Assembly: GCF_013131805.1 (NCBI RefSeq)
Contig: NZ_JABJRC010000002.1
Coordinates: 1,240,001 to 1,304,000, forward strand
Source: Kribbella sandramycini
GTDB lineage: Bacteria; Actinomycetota; Actinomycetes; Propionibacteriales; Kribbellaceae
Length of the DNA stretch: 64,000 bases
Direction: 5' to 3'
Made by a program: the position numbers and the translations under genes
Shown here: positions 8,218 to 16,947 of the stretch, piece after piece
Layout of the letters: each line of letters starts with the position of its first letter
Numbering within the stretch: the first letter of the stretch is position 1
Notes under the pieces: generated by a model
Seen by the model: the letters and a program-made list of their open reading frames with translations, nothing else
Told to the model about the DNA's origin: nothing
Databases searched by the model: none

Positions 8218-8913
8218 TCAGGCCAGGTTCGCGATCAGCTCGCCCAGCTCGGTCCGCTTGCCGGTGTAGAACGGCACCTCTTCGCGGACGTGCCGGCGCG
8301 CGGTCGAGGCGCGCAGCTCCCGCATCAGGTCGACGATGCGGTGCAGCTCGTCGGCCTCGAACGCGAGCATCCACTCGTAGTCGCCGAGGGCGAACGACGC
8401 GACCGTGTTGGCCCGGACGTCGGGGAAGCCGCGGGCCATCTTGCCGTGCTCGGCGAGCATGAAGCGGCGCTCCTCGTCGGGCAGCAGGTACCACTCGTAG
8501 GACCGGACGAACGGGTAGACGCAGACGTAGCCGCGCGGCTCCTCGTCGGCCAGGAACGCCGGGATGTGGCTCTTGTTGAACTCGGCCGGGCGGTGCAGCG
8601 CGAGCTGCGACCAGATCGGCGCGAGGTGCCGGCCCAGCCGCGAGCGGCGCAGCGCGTGGTACGCCTGCTGCAACGCGTCGGACGTCGGCGCGTGCCACCA
8701 GACCAGGAAGTCGGCGTCGGCGCGGAAGCCCTCGACGTCGTAGATCCCGCGGATCACCACGTCGTCGGCCGCGAGTTTGCCGACCAGTTCGGTGAGCTCC
8801 GCGGTCAGCTCGTCGCGGTCCGCGTCCCCGAGCGGGGTCTCCACCTTGAAGACCGACCACATCGTGTAGCGGATCACATTGTTCAGCTCGCGCGCCTTCG
8901 GCTTGTCCGTCAC
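8218..8913 (-). CDS. hemQ: coproheme decarboxylase HemQ (chlorite dismutase family)
   Basis: A 231-residue enzyme that converts coproheme III to haem b by two peroxide-dependent decarboxylations, the last step of the coproporphyrin-dependent pathway. The proximal haem ligand is H156 in [12 protein letters not shown] and the catalytic tyrosine is Y133 in [11 protein letters not shown]. Length and motifs match actinobacterial HemQ rather than true chlorite dismutase. The GTG start at 8913 forms a GTGA overlap with the hemY stop, excluding the longer upstream frame. It works with the adjacent HemY and HemE and with HemH at 57.8 kb. Confidence 0.95.
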   Translation of the reverse strand: MTDKPKARELNNVIRYTMWSVFKVETPLGDADRDELTAELTELVGKLAADDVVIRGIYDVEGFRADADFLVWWHAPTSDALQQAYHALRRSRLGRHLAPIWSQLALHRPAEFNKSHIPAFLADEEPRGYVCVYPFVRSYEWYLLPDEERRFMLAEHGKMARGFPDVRANTVASFALGDYEWMLAFEADELHRIVDLMRELRASTARRHVREEVPFYTGKRTELGELIANLA

Positions 8914-10319
8914 GGCGCCATTGTCTCCAATGAATCGGTGAAACCACGCACCCGGGTGGCCGCTTTCACACCCGAGGCCACGCAGGCGGCGATCCCGACC
9001 CCCCGGTACGCCGCGCCGCAGACGGCCAGGCCGGGGATCTCTCCGACCGCCCGCTCGACCCGATCCACGCGGTCGAGGTGGCCGACGGCGTACTGCGGGA
9101 GGCCGCCGCCCCAGCGCGTCACGAGCGAACCGACGACGGGCGTGTTCAGGCCGATCGCCTGGCGCAGGTCGGCGGCCGCGAGGCGGACCAGCTCCTGGTC
9201 GGAGCGTTGCAGGACGTACTCCTCGCCGAGCCGGCCGACCGAGGCGCGCAGTACGGCGAGCTCTCCCCCGGCCTCGTTCGACCACTGCCACTTCGCGTGC
9301 GAGTACGTCGACGCCTTGATCGTCCGGCCCTCGACCGACGGCACCAGGAACCCGGAGCCGGTCGCGGACTGCGGCCAATCGGCCTTGCGGACCGCGAGCG
9401 TGACGATCGCCATACTCGCGTACTCGATCGCGGCCAGCTCGGTCGATGCCGACGGCACCAATCCGGCCAGCATCCGGCTCGCGGGCGCCGCCGGGGCCGC
9501 CACGATCACGGCGTCCGCGGTCAGGTACGTCGGCGCGGGCACCGGGCCCGCTTCGAGGACGAACCCGTCGGGCGTTCGCGAGATCCGGCGGACGGCGAGG
9601 CCGCGCTGGATCGTCACGCCGCGCGCCGTCAGGTCGTGTTCCAGCGCCGTGATCAGGCGGTTCACTCCGCCGACGATCCCCGCGAACACCGGCTGCCCGG
9701 CCCGCTTCTGCCCGGCCGCCCGCAGCTCGGCCGTCGCCGCCAGCAGACTCGGCGCCGTCCGCAGCTTGGCGTACAGCTCCGGCACCGCCGCGGCCATCGA
9801 GATGTCGTCCGCGTTCCCCGCGTACACCCCGCCCAGCAACGGATCGACCAGCTTGTCCGTCACCGCCGCGCCCATCCGCTCGGCCACGAACCGCCCGATC
9901 GCCACATCCTCCGTCAGCCCCGGCGCCCCCAGCTCCCCCTCCCGAGCCACCACCGCCGCAGCCTCCGCCCCCAACACCTCAGCCGCAGCCGCCGCCTCCA
10001 CCGGCACCCCCATCACCGTCGGCGGAATCGCCCGAATCCCATCCCCCACCCACAACCCGGCCGACGTGGTGGCCGGATGCACCACCGCATCCCCAAGCCC
10101 CACGGCCTCGATCAGCTTGACCCCCTCGGGCCGCCGGGCCAACACCGACTCAGCCCCCAGATCGACCGGGACGCCCTCGATCTCGGCGCCCTGCAACTTC
10201 CCGCCCAGCCGCGACGACCCCTCCAGCACGGTGACCCGCGGCGGGTTGGGCCCACTCACCAACGCATGAGCCGCTGCCAACCCACTGATCCCGCCCCCGA
10301 CCACCACAACCCGACTCAC
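8910..10319 (-). CDS. hemY: coproporphyrinogen III oxidase (HemY/CgoX, FAD-dependent)
   Basis: A 469-residue flavoenzyme that oxidises coproporphyrinogen III to coproporphyrin III in this pathway. The N-terminal dinucleotide-binding motif [34 protein letters not shown] and the C-terminal FAD motif [21 protein letters not shown] are clear. Start GTG overlaps the stop of the upstream GNAT gene by GTGA, and its own stop overlaps the hemQ start in the same way. Codons near the N-terminus are unusually rich in C on the plus strand, a local compositional shift seen in other patches of this window. The older name is protoporphyrinogen oxidase. Confidence 0.93.
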   Translation of the reverse strand: MSRVVVVGGGISGLAAAHALVSGPNPPRVTVLEGSSRLGGKLQGAEIEGVPVDLGAESVLARRPEGVKLIEAVGLGDAVVHPATTSAGLWVGDGIRAIPPTVMGVPVEAAAAAEVLGAEAAAVVAREGELGAPGLTEDVAIGRFVAERMGAAVTDKLVDPLLGGVYAGNADDISMAAAVPELYAKLRTAPSLLAATAELRAAGQKRAGQPVFAGIVGGVNRLITALEHDLTARGVTIQRGLAVRRISRTPDGFVLEAGPVPAPTYLTADAVIVAAPAAPASRMLAGLVPSASTELAAIEYASMAIVTLAVRKADWPQSATGSGFLVPSVEGRTIKASTYSHAKWQWSNEAGGELAVLRASVGRLGEEYVLQRSDQELVRLAAADLRQAIGLNTPVVGSLVTRWGGGLPQYAVGHLDRVDRVERAVGEIPGLAVCGAAYRGVGIAACVASGVKAATRVRGFTDSLETMAP

Positions 10320-10834
10320 GAACCCTCCAGCACCAACTCGTACGTCACCTGCCCGACCGTACGCCCATCCAGCGGCTCCGCGGCCGGGGGGAGAACCTGG
10401 CGGAAGCCGGTGCGCTCCAGCACGGCGCGGGAAGCCGCGTTGGCCGACGACGTGCCGGCGGTCAGGCGGTGCAGGCCGTAGTCGGTTGCGGCCAGGCGCG
10501 CGACGGCGCGGACTGCGGCTGTGGCGAGGCCGCGGCCGGTGGCGGACTCGGCGATGCGGTAGCCGAGTTCGGCAGAGCCGCTGGCGAGGTCGACCAGGTT
10601 GACGCGGCCGACGACCGCGCCCGCGGCGTCCACCAGGACATGGAACTGGCAGTCGCCGGTTGCCTGCTCGGCGAGGCGGTCGGCCAGGACGGCCGTGAAG
10701 TTGGCGAAGAACGCGTCGCCGCGGTCGGCGATCGATCGGGCGAAGTAGGCGCGATTGTCCAGCTCGAAGGCGAGGAGGGCGTCCGCGTGCTCGGCGGTGA
10801 GCCGCTCCAGGCGGACGCCGTCAGGAAGTGGCAC
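10316..10834 (-). CDS. GNAT family N-acetyltransferase
   Basis: A 172-residue acetyltransferase of the RimJ/RimL-like group. Visible features are [25 protein letters not shown] at the start (first 20 shown by position 8-27), the acetyl-CoA region [19 protein letters not shown] and the C-terminal [17 protein letters not shown]. The GTG at 10834 overlaps the 3' end of hemE by 14 bp, and its stop overlaps the hemY start by 4 bp, so it is translated as part of the haem operon. The acceptor is unknown; its position suggests co-expression with haem synthesis rather than a known role in it. Confidence 0.85.
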   Translation of the reverse strand: MPLPDGVRLERLTAEHADALLAFELDNRAYFARSIADRGDAFFANFTAVLADRLAEQATGDCQFHVLVDAAGAVVGRVNLVDLASGSAELGYRIAESATGRGLATAAVRAVARLAATDYGLHRLTAGTSSANAASRAVLERTGFRQVLPPAAEPLDGRTVGQVTYELVLEGS

Positions 10835-11876
10835 TGGCCGACTGGACGTAGGTGACGATGCGGTGGAGGACGTCGGGGTCGGCGTCCGGAGGGACGCCGT
10901 GGCCGAGGTTGAAGATGTGGCCGGGGGCGGCGCGGCCTTCGGCGAGGATGCGGTCGATCTCGGCCTGGACGACGGCCCAGGGGGCGTGCAGGAGAGCCGG
11001 GTCGAGGTTGCCCTGGACGGGTTTGCCGCCGCCGATCCGGCGGGCCGCCTCGTCGAGCGGGACGCGCCAGTCGGCACCGACCACATCCGCGCCCGCGGCG
11101 CTCATCAGCCCGAGCAGCTCCCCGGTGTTCACCCCGAAATGAATCCGCGGGACGCCGTACGCCGCGATCGCGTCGAACACCTTCGCCGAATGCGGCTGGA
11201 CGAAGCGCTCGTAGTCGCGCGGTGAGAGCGCCCCGGCCCACGAGTCGAACAGCTGGATCGCCGACGCGCCCGCCTCGATCTGCACCGACAGGTAGGCGAT
11301 CGCGACATCCGCGAGCCGGTCCGCGAGCGCGTGCCACAGCTCCGGGTCGCTGTGCATGAGCGCCTTCGTCTTCGCGTGGTCCTTGCTCGGCCCGCCCTCG
11401 ACCAGGTACGACGCGACCGTGAACGGCGCGCCGGCGAACCCGATCAGCGGGGTGTCCCCGAGCTCGGCGACCAGTTGCTGCACCGACTCGGTGATGTACG
11501 GCACGTCGGCCGGCGTCACCGGGCGGACGGCGTCCAGCCCGGAGCGGTCGCGGACCGGCTCGGCGACCACCGGGCCGACGCCGGGTTTGATCTCGACGCC
11601 GAACCCCGTCGACTTCAGCGGCAGCACGATGTCGGAGAAGAAGATCGCCGCGTCGACGCCGTAACGGCGTACCGGCTGCAGCGTTATCTCGACGACGAGG
11701 TCGGGACGCATACAGGACTCGAGCATCGTGGTCCCCTCGCGGACCTTGCGGTACTCGGGCAGCGAGCGCCCGGCCTGACGCATGAACCACACCGGGGTGC
11801 GCGGCCCGGGCTCACCCCGCGCGGCGAGCAGAAACGGGGAGCGGGCAAGCGTCGGCGACGGCGTGGAAGACACCAC
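10821..11876 (-). CDS. hemE: uroporphyrinogen decarboxylase HemE
   Basis: A 351-residue enzyme that decarboxylates the four acetates of uroporphyrinogen III to give coproporphyrinogen III. The signature [19 protein letters not shown], the [18 protein letters not shown] region with its catalytic Asp, and the C-terminal [13 protein letters not shown] are all present. Two adjacent GTG codons at 11874-11876 and 11871-11873 are possible starts; the longer frame upstream lacks family similarity. It is the first gene of the leftward run hemE-GNAT-hemY-hemQ-VOC and is divergent from the DUF3000 gene, so the 142-bp gap should hold both promoters. Confidence 0.95.
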   Translation of the reverse strand: MVSSTPSPTLARSPFLLAARGEPGPRTPVWFMRQAGRSLPEYRKVREGTTMLESCMRPDLVVEITLQPVRRYGVDAAIFFSDIVLPLKSTGFGVEIKPGVGPVVAEPVRDRSGLDAVRPVTPADVPYITESVQQLVAELGDTPLIGFAGAPFTVASYLVEGGPSKDHAKTKALMHSDPELWHALADRLADVAIAYLSVQIEAGASAIQLFDSWAGALSPRDYERFVQPHSAKVFDAIAAYGVPRIHFGVNTGELLGLMSAAGADVVGADWRVPLDEAARRIGGGKPVQGNLDPALLHAPWAVVQAEIDRILAEGRAAPGHIFNLGHGVPPDADPDVLHRIVTYVQSASATS

Positions 11877-12005
11877 CGAATGATCCCACGCCGGGGCGCG
11901 CGGGTTTTCCGGGCCCGGGGTTCGGGTACCGGCCGGTGCCGGTTTTCGGCACCCTCGCGTCCGGTTACCGGCGCGTCGAGGGCAGCGTCGAAGAGTAATC
12001 AGTCG

Positions 12006-12011
12006 TAGGCT
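12006..12011 (+). promoter_or_regulatory. -10 box of DUF3000 gene (leaderless)
   Basis: TAGGCT ends 7 nt before the ATG at 12019; no ribosome binding site is visible. Confidence 0.45.
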
Positions 12012-12018
12012 GCGAAGC

Positions 12019-12621
12019 ATGGGTGCCCGCAAGCAGGTCGACGCGCCACCCGCCGAGTTCACCGAGGCCGTGACGCAGTTACGCGGAGCTCGGTTCCGGC
12101 CCGAGGTCTTCGTCGAGGAGATGCCCGCGCCGCAGCGGATCGCTCCGCACGCGGCCGCGGTCAGCGCCGATGTGACGATCGACGGCGACGACGTCGCCAC
12201 CGGTCGGCTCGTCGTCCTCTACGACCCGGCCGGGAACGACGCCTGGCAGTCGACCTTCCGCTGTGTCGCGTACGTGCGCGCGGCCGTCGAGCCGGAGATG
12301 GTGACCGACGCGCTGCTCGGCGGCGTGGGCTGGACGTGGCTGATCGAGGCGCTGGCCGACCGGGGTGCCGACTACCTGGCCCCGAGCGGTACCGTCACTC
12401 GCGTGGTATCCGAGAGTTTCGGCGGAATGGCCGACGACGACGCGACGGCGGAGATCGAGATCCGCGCGTCCTGGAGCCCCGTGCCCGGGGCGGGCGGCCT
12501 GGTCGACGTGACCAGTCATGCCGAGGCCTGGGGCGAGGTGCTCTGTACCGCGGCCGGGTTGCCGCCGGTTCCGCCGGGGGTGGTCGCGATGCCGACCCGG
12601 CGCGGTCAGCGGGGCCGATGA
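12019..12621 (+). CDS. DUF3000 domain protein
   Basis: A 200-residue protein of an actinobacterial family of unknown function. It starts [18 protein letters not shown], and its core contains [20 protein letters not shown], a Trp-rich [12 protein letters not shown] segment and ASWSPV. No signal peptide, membrane helix or catalytic motif is evident. It overlaps the ribonuclease D gene by ATGA, so the two are translationally coupled; hemE, this family and ribonuclease D are often neighbours in actinobacteria, which suggests a shared ancient location rather than a proven function. Confidence 0.88.
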   Translation: MGARKQVDAPPAEFTEAVTQLRGARFRPEVFVEEMPAPQRIAPHAAAVSADVTIDGDDVATGRLVVLYDPAGNDAWQSTFRCVAYVRAAVEPEMVTDALLGGVGWTWLIEALADRGADYLAPSGTVTRVVSESFGGMADDDATAEIEIRASWSPVPGAGGLVDVTSHAEAWGEVLCTAAGLPPVPPGVVAMPTRRGQRGR

Positions 12622-13880
12622 GCCCGGCCGACACCCAGCCGCAGCCGCCCGTCCCGGAAGATCCGACCGCGAACCTGCCGCTCCTCGAACTCCGCGACGG
12701 CCTGTCCGACGTCGTCGACACCGACCCGGCGCTGACCGAGGTCGTCGAGGCCTTCCGCGCCGGTAGCGGCCCGGTCGCCGTCGACGCCGAGCGCGCCTCC
12801 GGCTACCGCTACTCGCACCGCGCATACCTGGTCCAGCTGCGCCGCGAGGGCGCCGGCTCGGCCCTGGTCGACCCGATCCCGTTCGGCGACCTGTCCGCGC
12901 TCGGCGACGCGATCGTCGACGCCGAATGGATCATCCACGCCGCCAACCAGGATCTGGCCTGCCTGGCCGAAGTCGGCATGGTGCCGCGGCGGATCTTCGA
13001 CACCGAGCTGGCCGGTCGCCTGCTCGGGTACCCGAAGGTCGGCCTGGCCTCGCTGGTCAGCGAAGTCCTCGGCTACCGGATGCGCAAGGAGCACTCGGCC
13101 GCCGACTGGTCGACGCGCCCGCTGCCCGCGCCCTGGCTGGTGTACGCCGCCCTGGACGTCGAGATGCTGATCGAGCTGCGGGACGCGATCGAGGGCGAGC
13201 TGCGCCGCGAAGGCAAGTGGGAGTGGGCCGAGCAGGAGTTCGCCGCGATCCTGTCCGCGCCGCCGCGCGAGCCGAAGCCGGATCCGTGGCGCCGGACGTC
13301 CGGGATGCACCGGGTCCGCAACCGCCGCAGCCTGGCCGTCGTCCGCGCCTTGTGGGAGGCCCGCGACCAGATCGCGGAGTCCGCCGACATCTCCCCCGGC
13401 CGCATCCTGCCGGACGCCGCGATCGTCGAGGCCGCGGCCGCGATGCCGGCCGACCGCGACACCCTGCAGAAGCTCACCGCCTTCAAGGGCCGGGGCGCGC
13501 ACCGCCACATGCGCACCTGGTGGGAGGCGATCGACCACGCCCGCTGGCTGCCCGACTCCGAGCTGCCGAAACAAGGCCCCCGGTACGACGGCCCGCCACC
13601 GGCCCGCGCCTGGGCCGACCGCGACCCGGACGCCGCAGCCCGCCTGTCGGCCGCCCGCGCCGCCGTCGCCGAGATCGCCGAGGCGCACCGCCTCCCCACC
13701 GAGAACCTGCTTTCCCCCGACACGATCCGCCGCCTCGCCTGGTCACCGCCGGCCGACGCCGATCGCCCCACGATCGCCGCCTTCCTCCGCGACCACCACG
13801 CCCGCGACTGGCAGATCGAGCTGACCGGCGACGTCCTCACCGACGCCATCGCCACCGAACCCGTCCCCCGCCTAGACTGA
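12618..13880 (+). CDS. rnd: ribonuclease D (DEDDy exonuclease with HRDC domain)
   Basis: A 420-residue 3'-5' exoribonuclease. The DEDD catalytic set is visible: D and E in VAVDAERASGYRYS, D in HAANQDLACLAE, and the YxxxD motif in WLVYAALDVEMLIEL. The segment from about 220 to 290 (HRVRNRRSLAVVRALWEARD) is the HRDC nucleic-acid binding domain. The family trims structured RNA 3' ends, including tRNA precursors. The ATG at 12618 overlaps the DUF3000 stop. Downstream is not a simple hairpin but a 352-bp C-rich tandem repeat that may take the place of a terminator. Confidence 0.93.
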   Translation: MSPADTQPQPPVPEDPTANLPLLELRDGLSDVVDTDPALTEVVEAFRAGSGPVAVDAERASGYRYSHRAYLVQLRREGAGSALVDPIPFGDLSALGDAIVDAEWIIHAANQDLACLAEVGMVPRRIFDTELAGRLLGYPKVGLASLVSEVLGYRMRKEHSAADWSTRPLPAPWLVYAALDVEMLIELRDAIEGELRREGKWEWAEQEFAAILSAPPREPKPDPWRRTSGMHRVRNRRSLAVVRALWEARDQIAESADISPGRILPDAAIVEAAAAMPADRDTLQKLTAFKGRGAHRHMRTWWEAIDHARWLPDSELPKQGPRYDGPPPARAWADRDPDAAARLSAARAAVAEIAEAHRLPTENLLSPDTIRRLAWSPPADADRPTIAAFLRDHHARDWQIELTGDVLTDAIATEPVPRLD

Positions 13881-13938
13881 CCCACCACCCCCCTTACCAG
13901 GCCCACCCACCCACGGTTTTGCTGGGCCCGCCCATCCC

Positions 13939-14290
13939 ATTTGCTGGGCCCGCCCACCCCGTTGGGGGTGAGCCCACCGCACGCGGTTCGCCCACCCACC
14001 CTTTCCCTGGCCCGCCCACCCCGCCACCGCGTTACCTGGGTCGACCCACGCCCTTCGGGGTCAACCCACCGCACGCGGTTCGCCCACCCACCCTTTCCCT
14101 GGCCCGCCCACCCCATTTGCTGGGCCCGCCCACCCCGTTGGGGGTGAGCCCACCGCACGCGGTTCGCCCACCCACCCTTTCCCTGGCCCGCCCACCCCGC
14201 CACCGCGTTTCCTGGGTCGACCCACGCCGTTGGGGGTCAACCCACCGCACGCGGTTGGCCCACCCACACTCTCCCTGGCCCGCCTAGCAA
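13939..14290. repeat. 176-bp tandem duplication of alternating C-rich units
   Basis: The 439-bp gap between convergent genes is filled by an A-B-A-B repeat. Unit A begins ATTTGCTGGGCCCGCCCACC at 13939 and at 14115; unit B begins GCCACCGCGTT at 14023 and 14199. Both spacings are 176 bp, with alternating unit lengths of 84 and 92 bp. Each unit carries CCCACCCACCCTTTCCCTGG followed by more C-runs, so the minus strand has closely spaced GGG runs expected to form G-quadruplexes. Unit B carries the palindrome TGGGTCGACCCA (14037-14048, 14213-14224). Open frames across it are low-complexity and not convincing. Confidence 0.9.
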
Positions 14291-14319
14291 AATGCCTGGC
14301 TGACCCAGCAAACGGGTGG

Positions 14320-14802
14320 TCAGATCTCGGGTTTGTAGAGGGCGCTTTGGACGTAGTTCATCGCGTCGATGAACTTGGGGTCGGTGTAGCGGCGGTTCAG
14401 CTCGTCCTCGTCGACGAGCTCGATCCGGCTCTGCAGCCAGTAGAGGTTGCCGTACCGGTCGTGGACACGGGCGACGATGTCACCCCAGAACATGTGCGTC
14501 GGCTCGGTGACGACGGTGCCGCCGGCCGCGACGGCGTTCCGCAGGGTGGCCGGGACGTCGTCGACGTACAGCCGCAGGAACGCCGGGGTCGGCGGCCAGT
14601 CCGGCATGTCGAACATCATCACGACCGCGTCGCCGATCCGCATCTCGGCGTGCCCGATCACCCCGCGCTCGTCGGCCACCGGCGGGAAGAGTTCCTCGGC
14701 GCCGAACGCGGCGGCGAGGAACTTCATCAGCCCGGCGGTGTCCTTGCCGAGGATCCAGGGGGTGATCGAGGTGTAGCCCGCGGGGATCGGCGAAACCGTC
14801 AT
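14320..14802 (-). CDS. PhnB-like VOC family protein
   Basis: A 160-residue vicinal oxygen chelate protein of the PhnB/glyoxalase type, opening SPIPAGYTSITPWILGKDTA, with the central EMRIGDAVVMMFD and the second module LRLYVDDVPATLRNAVAAG and ARVHDRYGNLYWLQSR. An AAGGAG site precedes the ATG at 14802 by 6 nt. Two operator-like palindromes lie within 65 bp upstream, suggesting it is controlled by a repressor. Function unknown; relatives are often induced with stress or antibiotic response genes, and a glutathione-peroxidase homologue is the next gene upstream. Confidence 0.85.
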   Translation of the reverse strand: MTVSPIPAGYTSITPWILGKDTAGLMKFLAAAFGAEELFPPVADERGVIGHAEMRIGDAVVMMFDMPDWPPTPAFLRLYVDDVPATLRNAVAAGGTVVTEPTHMFWGDIVARVHDRYGNLYWLQSRIELVDEDELNRRYTDPKFIDAMNYVQSALYKPEI

Positions 14803-14820
14803 GTTCTGCTCCTTCGTGGT

Positions 14821-14832
14821 TGGTGATCACCA
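14821..14832. promoter_or_regulatory. operator-like palindrome upstream of VOC gene
   Basis: TGGTGATCACCA is a perfect 12-bp palindrome, nested in a CGTGGT...ACCACG repeat (14815-14834), 19 nt upstream of the ATG. On the minus strand it directly follows TACCGT, a possible -10 box. Confidence 0.4.
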
Positions 14833-14848
14833 CGGTAGAAGCAGAAGA

Positions 14849-14863
14849 GGACAGGTCTTGTCC
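14849..14863. promoter_or_regulatory. second palindrome upstream of VOC gene
   Basis: GGACAGGTCTTGTCC has GGACA/TGTCC arms around 5 nt. It lies at the very end of the gpx gene's downstream gap, in the probable -35 region of the VOC promoter. Confidence 0.35.
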
Positions 14864-14864
14864 G

Positions 14865-15353
14865 CTACTTCGAAAGCTGGGTCTCGATCGCCTCGACGAC
14901 CTCGGCCGACTCCGGCGTGGTCTGCGTCCGGAACCGGGCCGCGACCGTCCCTTCCGGCGAGACGAGGAACTTCTCGAAGTTCCACTTCACGTCACCGGCC
15001 TCGCCCGCGGCATCCGCGGCCTGGGTCAGCTCCGCGAACAACGGGTGCCGGCCGTCGCCGTTCACCTCGAGTTTGTCGAGCATCGGGAACGTCACGCCGT
15101 ACGTCGTCGCGCAGAAGCTCGCGATGTCCTCGGCCGACCCGGGCTCCTGCCCGCCGAACTGGTTGCACGGCGCGCCCAGCACGGTGAAACCGCGCGACTC
15201 GTACTTCTGCTGCAGCTCCTCCAGCGCGGTGTACTGCGGCGTCGCGCCGCACTTCGAGGCGACGTTGACCACGAGGACGGTCTTGCCCTTGTACTCGCCG
15301 AGGGACGTCGGCGCGCCGGTCAGCGTGGTCAGCGGGATGTCGTACAGGCTCAT
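14865..15353 (-). CDS. glutathione peroxidase-family thiol peroxidase
   Basis: A 162-residue thiol peroxidase. The catalytic tetrad region is visible: Cys in NVASKCGATPQY, Gln in APCNQFGGQEPG and Trp/Asn in VKWNFEKFLV. Actinobacterial members usually use thioredoxin or mycothiol systems rather than glutathione; that is family knowledge, not seen here. The start at 15353 is supported by AAGGAG 5 nt upstream and by an ATGA overlap with the stop of the preceding hydrolase gene, so the longer frame is rejected. It is last in a leftward run of three genes. Confidence 0.93.
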   Translation of the reverse strand: MSLYDIPLTTLTGAPTSLGEYKGKTVLVVNVASKCGATPQYTALEELQQKYESRGFTVLGAPCNQFGGQEPGSAEDIASFCATTYGVTFPMLDKLEVNGDGRHPLFAELTQAADAAGEAGDVKWNFEKFLVSPEGTVAARFRTQTTPESAEVVEAIETQLSK

Positions 15354-16018
15354 GCGGCTCCTTGCAGGGTGCGAGAGAGGAATTCGGTCGTACGTTCCCA
15401 CGCGAGCGCCGAGGCGTCGGCGTGATGGAAGGCCGGCATCGGGTTGTCGAAGGCGTGCCCGGCGCCCGGGTACCGGTGGATCTCGGTGCCCGGCAGCCCA
15501 GCGACGACGTCGTCCACCGGCAGGTATTCGTCGGCGTCGCCGAAGTGGTGCAGGCTCGGCGCGGTCACCTCCGGCGCGAGCGGCAGAAGCTGCGGCAGCG
15601 CCGAGCCGTAGTAGCTGACGAGCGCATCCGTCGCCGAGACCGCAGCCACGTTGAAGGCCAGGCCACCGCCGAAGCAGAAGCCGACCAGCGCGGTCTTGGC
15701 GTCGCGGCCACGCAGGTAGCCGAGTGCGGCAGCCGAGTCGGTGACGGCCTGATCCCAGTCGAGGCGCTGCACGGTCCCGATCGCGCGTTCGAGCAGGTCG
15801 GGCGCGTTCTCGTCCAGGTCGACGTCGTCCAGCCGCCAGTAGATCTCCGGCGCGACGACGTAGTACCCGAGCGCAGCCAGGTCGGCAGCACGCTGCTCGA
15901 TGTACGGCGAGACCCCGAAGATCTCCTGCAGGAGCAGGATTCCCGGCGCGGACGACGCCGCGTCACCCCACTCGTGGACGGGCAGCAAACCGGAACCGGT
16001 GTCGATCTCCAAGGTCAC
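15350..16018 (-). CDS. dienelactone hydrolase family protein
   Basis: A 222-residue alpha/beta hydrolase. The cysteine nucleophile motif GFCFGGGLAF, the acid loop DADEYLPVDD and the histidine in GAGHAFDNP match dienelactone hydrolases, as does LLLQEIFGVSPYI near the N-terminus. The GTG at 16018 overlaps the upstream stop by GTGA and is preferred to the longer frame beginning at 16075. Enzymes of this family open lactones or hydrolyse esters; the natural substrate cannot be read from the sequence. Its neighbour is a thiol peroxidase, which may indicate a detoxification unit, but this is inference. Confidence 0.9.
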   Translation of the reverse strand: MTLEIDTGSGLLPVHEWGDAASSAPGILLLQEIFGVSPYIEQRAADLAALGYYVVAPEIYWRLDDVDLDENAPDLLERAIGTVQRLDWDQAVTDSAAALGYLRGRDAKTALVGFCFGGGLAFNVAAVSATDALVSYYGSALPQLLPLAPEVTAPSLHHFGDADEYLPVDDVVAGLPGTEIHRYPGAGHAFDNPMPAFHHADASALAWERTTEFLSRTLQGAA

Positions 16019-16683
16019 ACGGTGAAGCGTACGACCTCCGGTGTCGCGACGGGCCGGGCCGGTGCGGGCATCCACCGCTTCGTCTCGTCGATCGCCGCCG
16101 AGAGCAGGTCGAACAGCCGCTCGTCCGGATTGCGCACGCAGGCCTGCGAGATGCCCTCAACCGCGCACGAGACCGCGCGGGGCGCCGTCCGGCGGGCGAA
16201 GTCCGGTGAGCCGCGGTGCGACCTCGACGTGAAGGCGCGCGCCCACCGGGTCGCCGAGGGGACAGCCTCGAGGACGTCGCGGGACGCCGGCTCCAGGTCG
16301 TCACGCGGGCGGCCGTCGAGGGCGGCGAGCTCCCGCTCCCCCACGATCAGCGCGACGGCGAGGATGTACTGCCGCTCCTGCGACACGATCGGCAGCGCAT
16401 GCTGGATGCAGCGCGCGGTCACCCGCGGGACGACATGCGGGTCGCTCGGGGTCAGGCCGATCACGGACGGGATGAGCGGCGCGAGCCGGGCCCGCCCGGC
16501 GTCCGTCGTACAGTCGTTCACGTCCCGCGCGACGCCGGCCAGCAGCGCGTTCGTACAGGCGGGATGGTCCGACCAGGGCTCGCCGGCCAGGTACGAGGCG
16601 AACTCCATGAAACACGCGCCCTTACGCGGGTTCCGGTGCTTTCCCCGGCTCAGCACCGGGACTGCGAGATCAAAGTTGTTCAT
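16015..16683 (-). CDS. conserved hypothetical protein, 222 aa
   Basis: I do not recognise this family. The protein starts MNNFDLAVPVLSRGKHRNPR, preceded by GGGAG 7 nt upstream of the ATG, and has no signal peptide or membrane helix. It contains GACFMEFASYLAGEPWSDHP and five cysteines scattered along its length (CFMEF, HPACTN, NDCTT, ARCIQ, SQACV), which is high for this genome. Similar N-terminal motifs occur in uncharacterised actinobacterial proteins as far as I recall. It is the first gene of a three-gene leftward run overlapping the hydrolase by GTGA. The codon use is ordinary. Confidence 0.75.
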   Translation of the reverse strand: MNNFDLAVPVLSRGKHRNPRKGACFMEFASYLAGEPWSDHPACTNALLAGVARDVNDCTTDAGRARLAPLIPSVIGLTPSDPHVVPRVTARCIQHALPIVSQERQYILAVALIVGERELAALDGRPRDDLEPASRDVLEAVPSATRWARAFTSRSHRGSPDFARRTAPRAVSCAVEGISQACVRNPDERLFDLLSAAIDETKRWMPAPARPVATPEVVRFTV

Positions 16684-16760
16684 GGAACAGCTCCCGAGAA
16701 GTACGAGACCACCAGCATGCGCCGATTCGCCCCCGGATGCCACGGCTCGGCGGATCTCCG

Positions 16761-16842
16761 CCACTCACCAACTCCGGCTGCGGCCTCCCGTCCACGCTCG
16801 GCCGGGCGGCGGCGCCGCCCGCCGGCGGCAGTTGGTGAGTGG
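16761..16842. repeat. long inverted repeat in divergent promoter region
   Basis: CCACTCACCAACT (16761-16773) and AGTTGGTGAGTGG (16830-16842) are exact complements, 56 bp apart. The interior contains a second perfect hairpin, CGGGCGGC-GGC-GCCGCCCG (16803-16821), and a third, GGGGCG/CGCCCC, follows at about 16842-16856. It sits between divergent genes, so an ordinary terminator role is unlikely. Confidence 0.7.
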
Positions 16843-16947
16843 GGGCGGTCCGCCCCGTGACGAGCCGCACACCGCGGGGTGCTTTGGCAGTCTGGTTACC
16901 GACGGGTAGCCTAGAGCCAGCTTTCCCTACCCCAGAGGAGCGCTCTC

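Noticed and set aside
14032-14267. Repeat-peptide gene on the minus strand of the C-rich tandem repeat
   Set aside because: Several frames are open at once because of composition, there is no start with a ribosome binding site, and the peptide is purely low complexity.
13939-14290. CRISPR array
   Set aside because: Units are contiguous 84/92-bp repeats with no unique spacers and no cas genes nearby.
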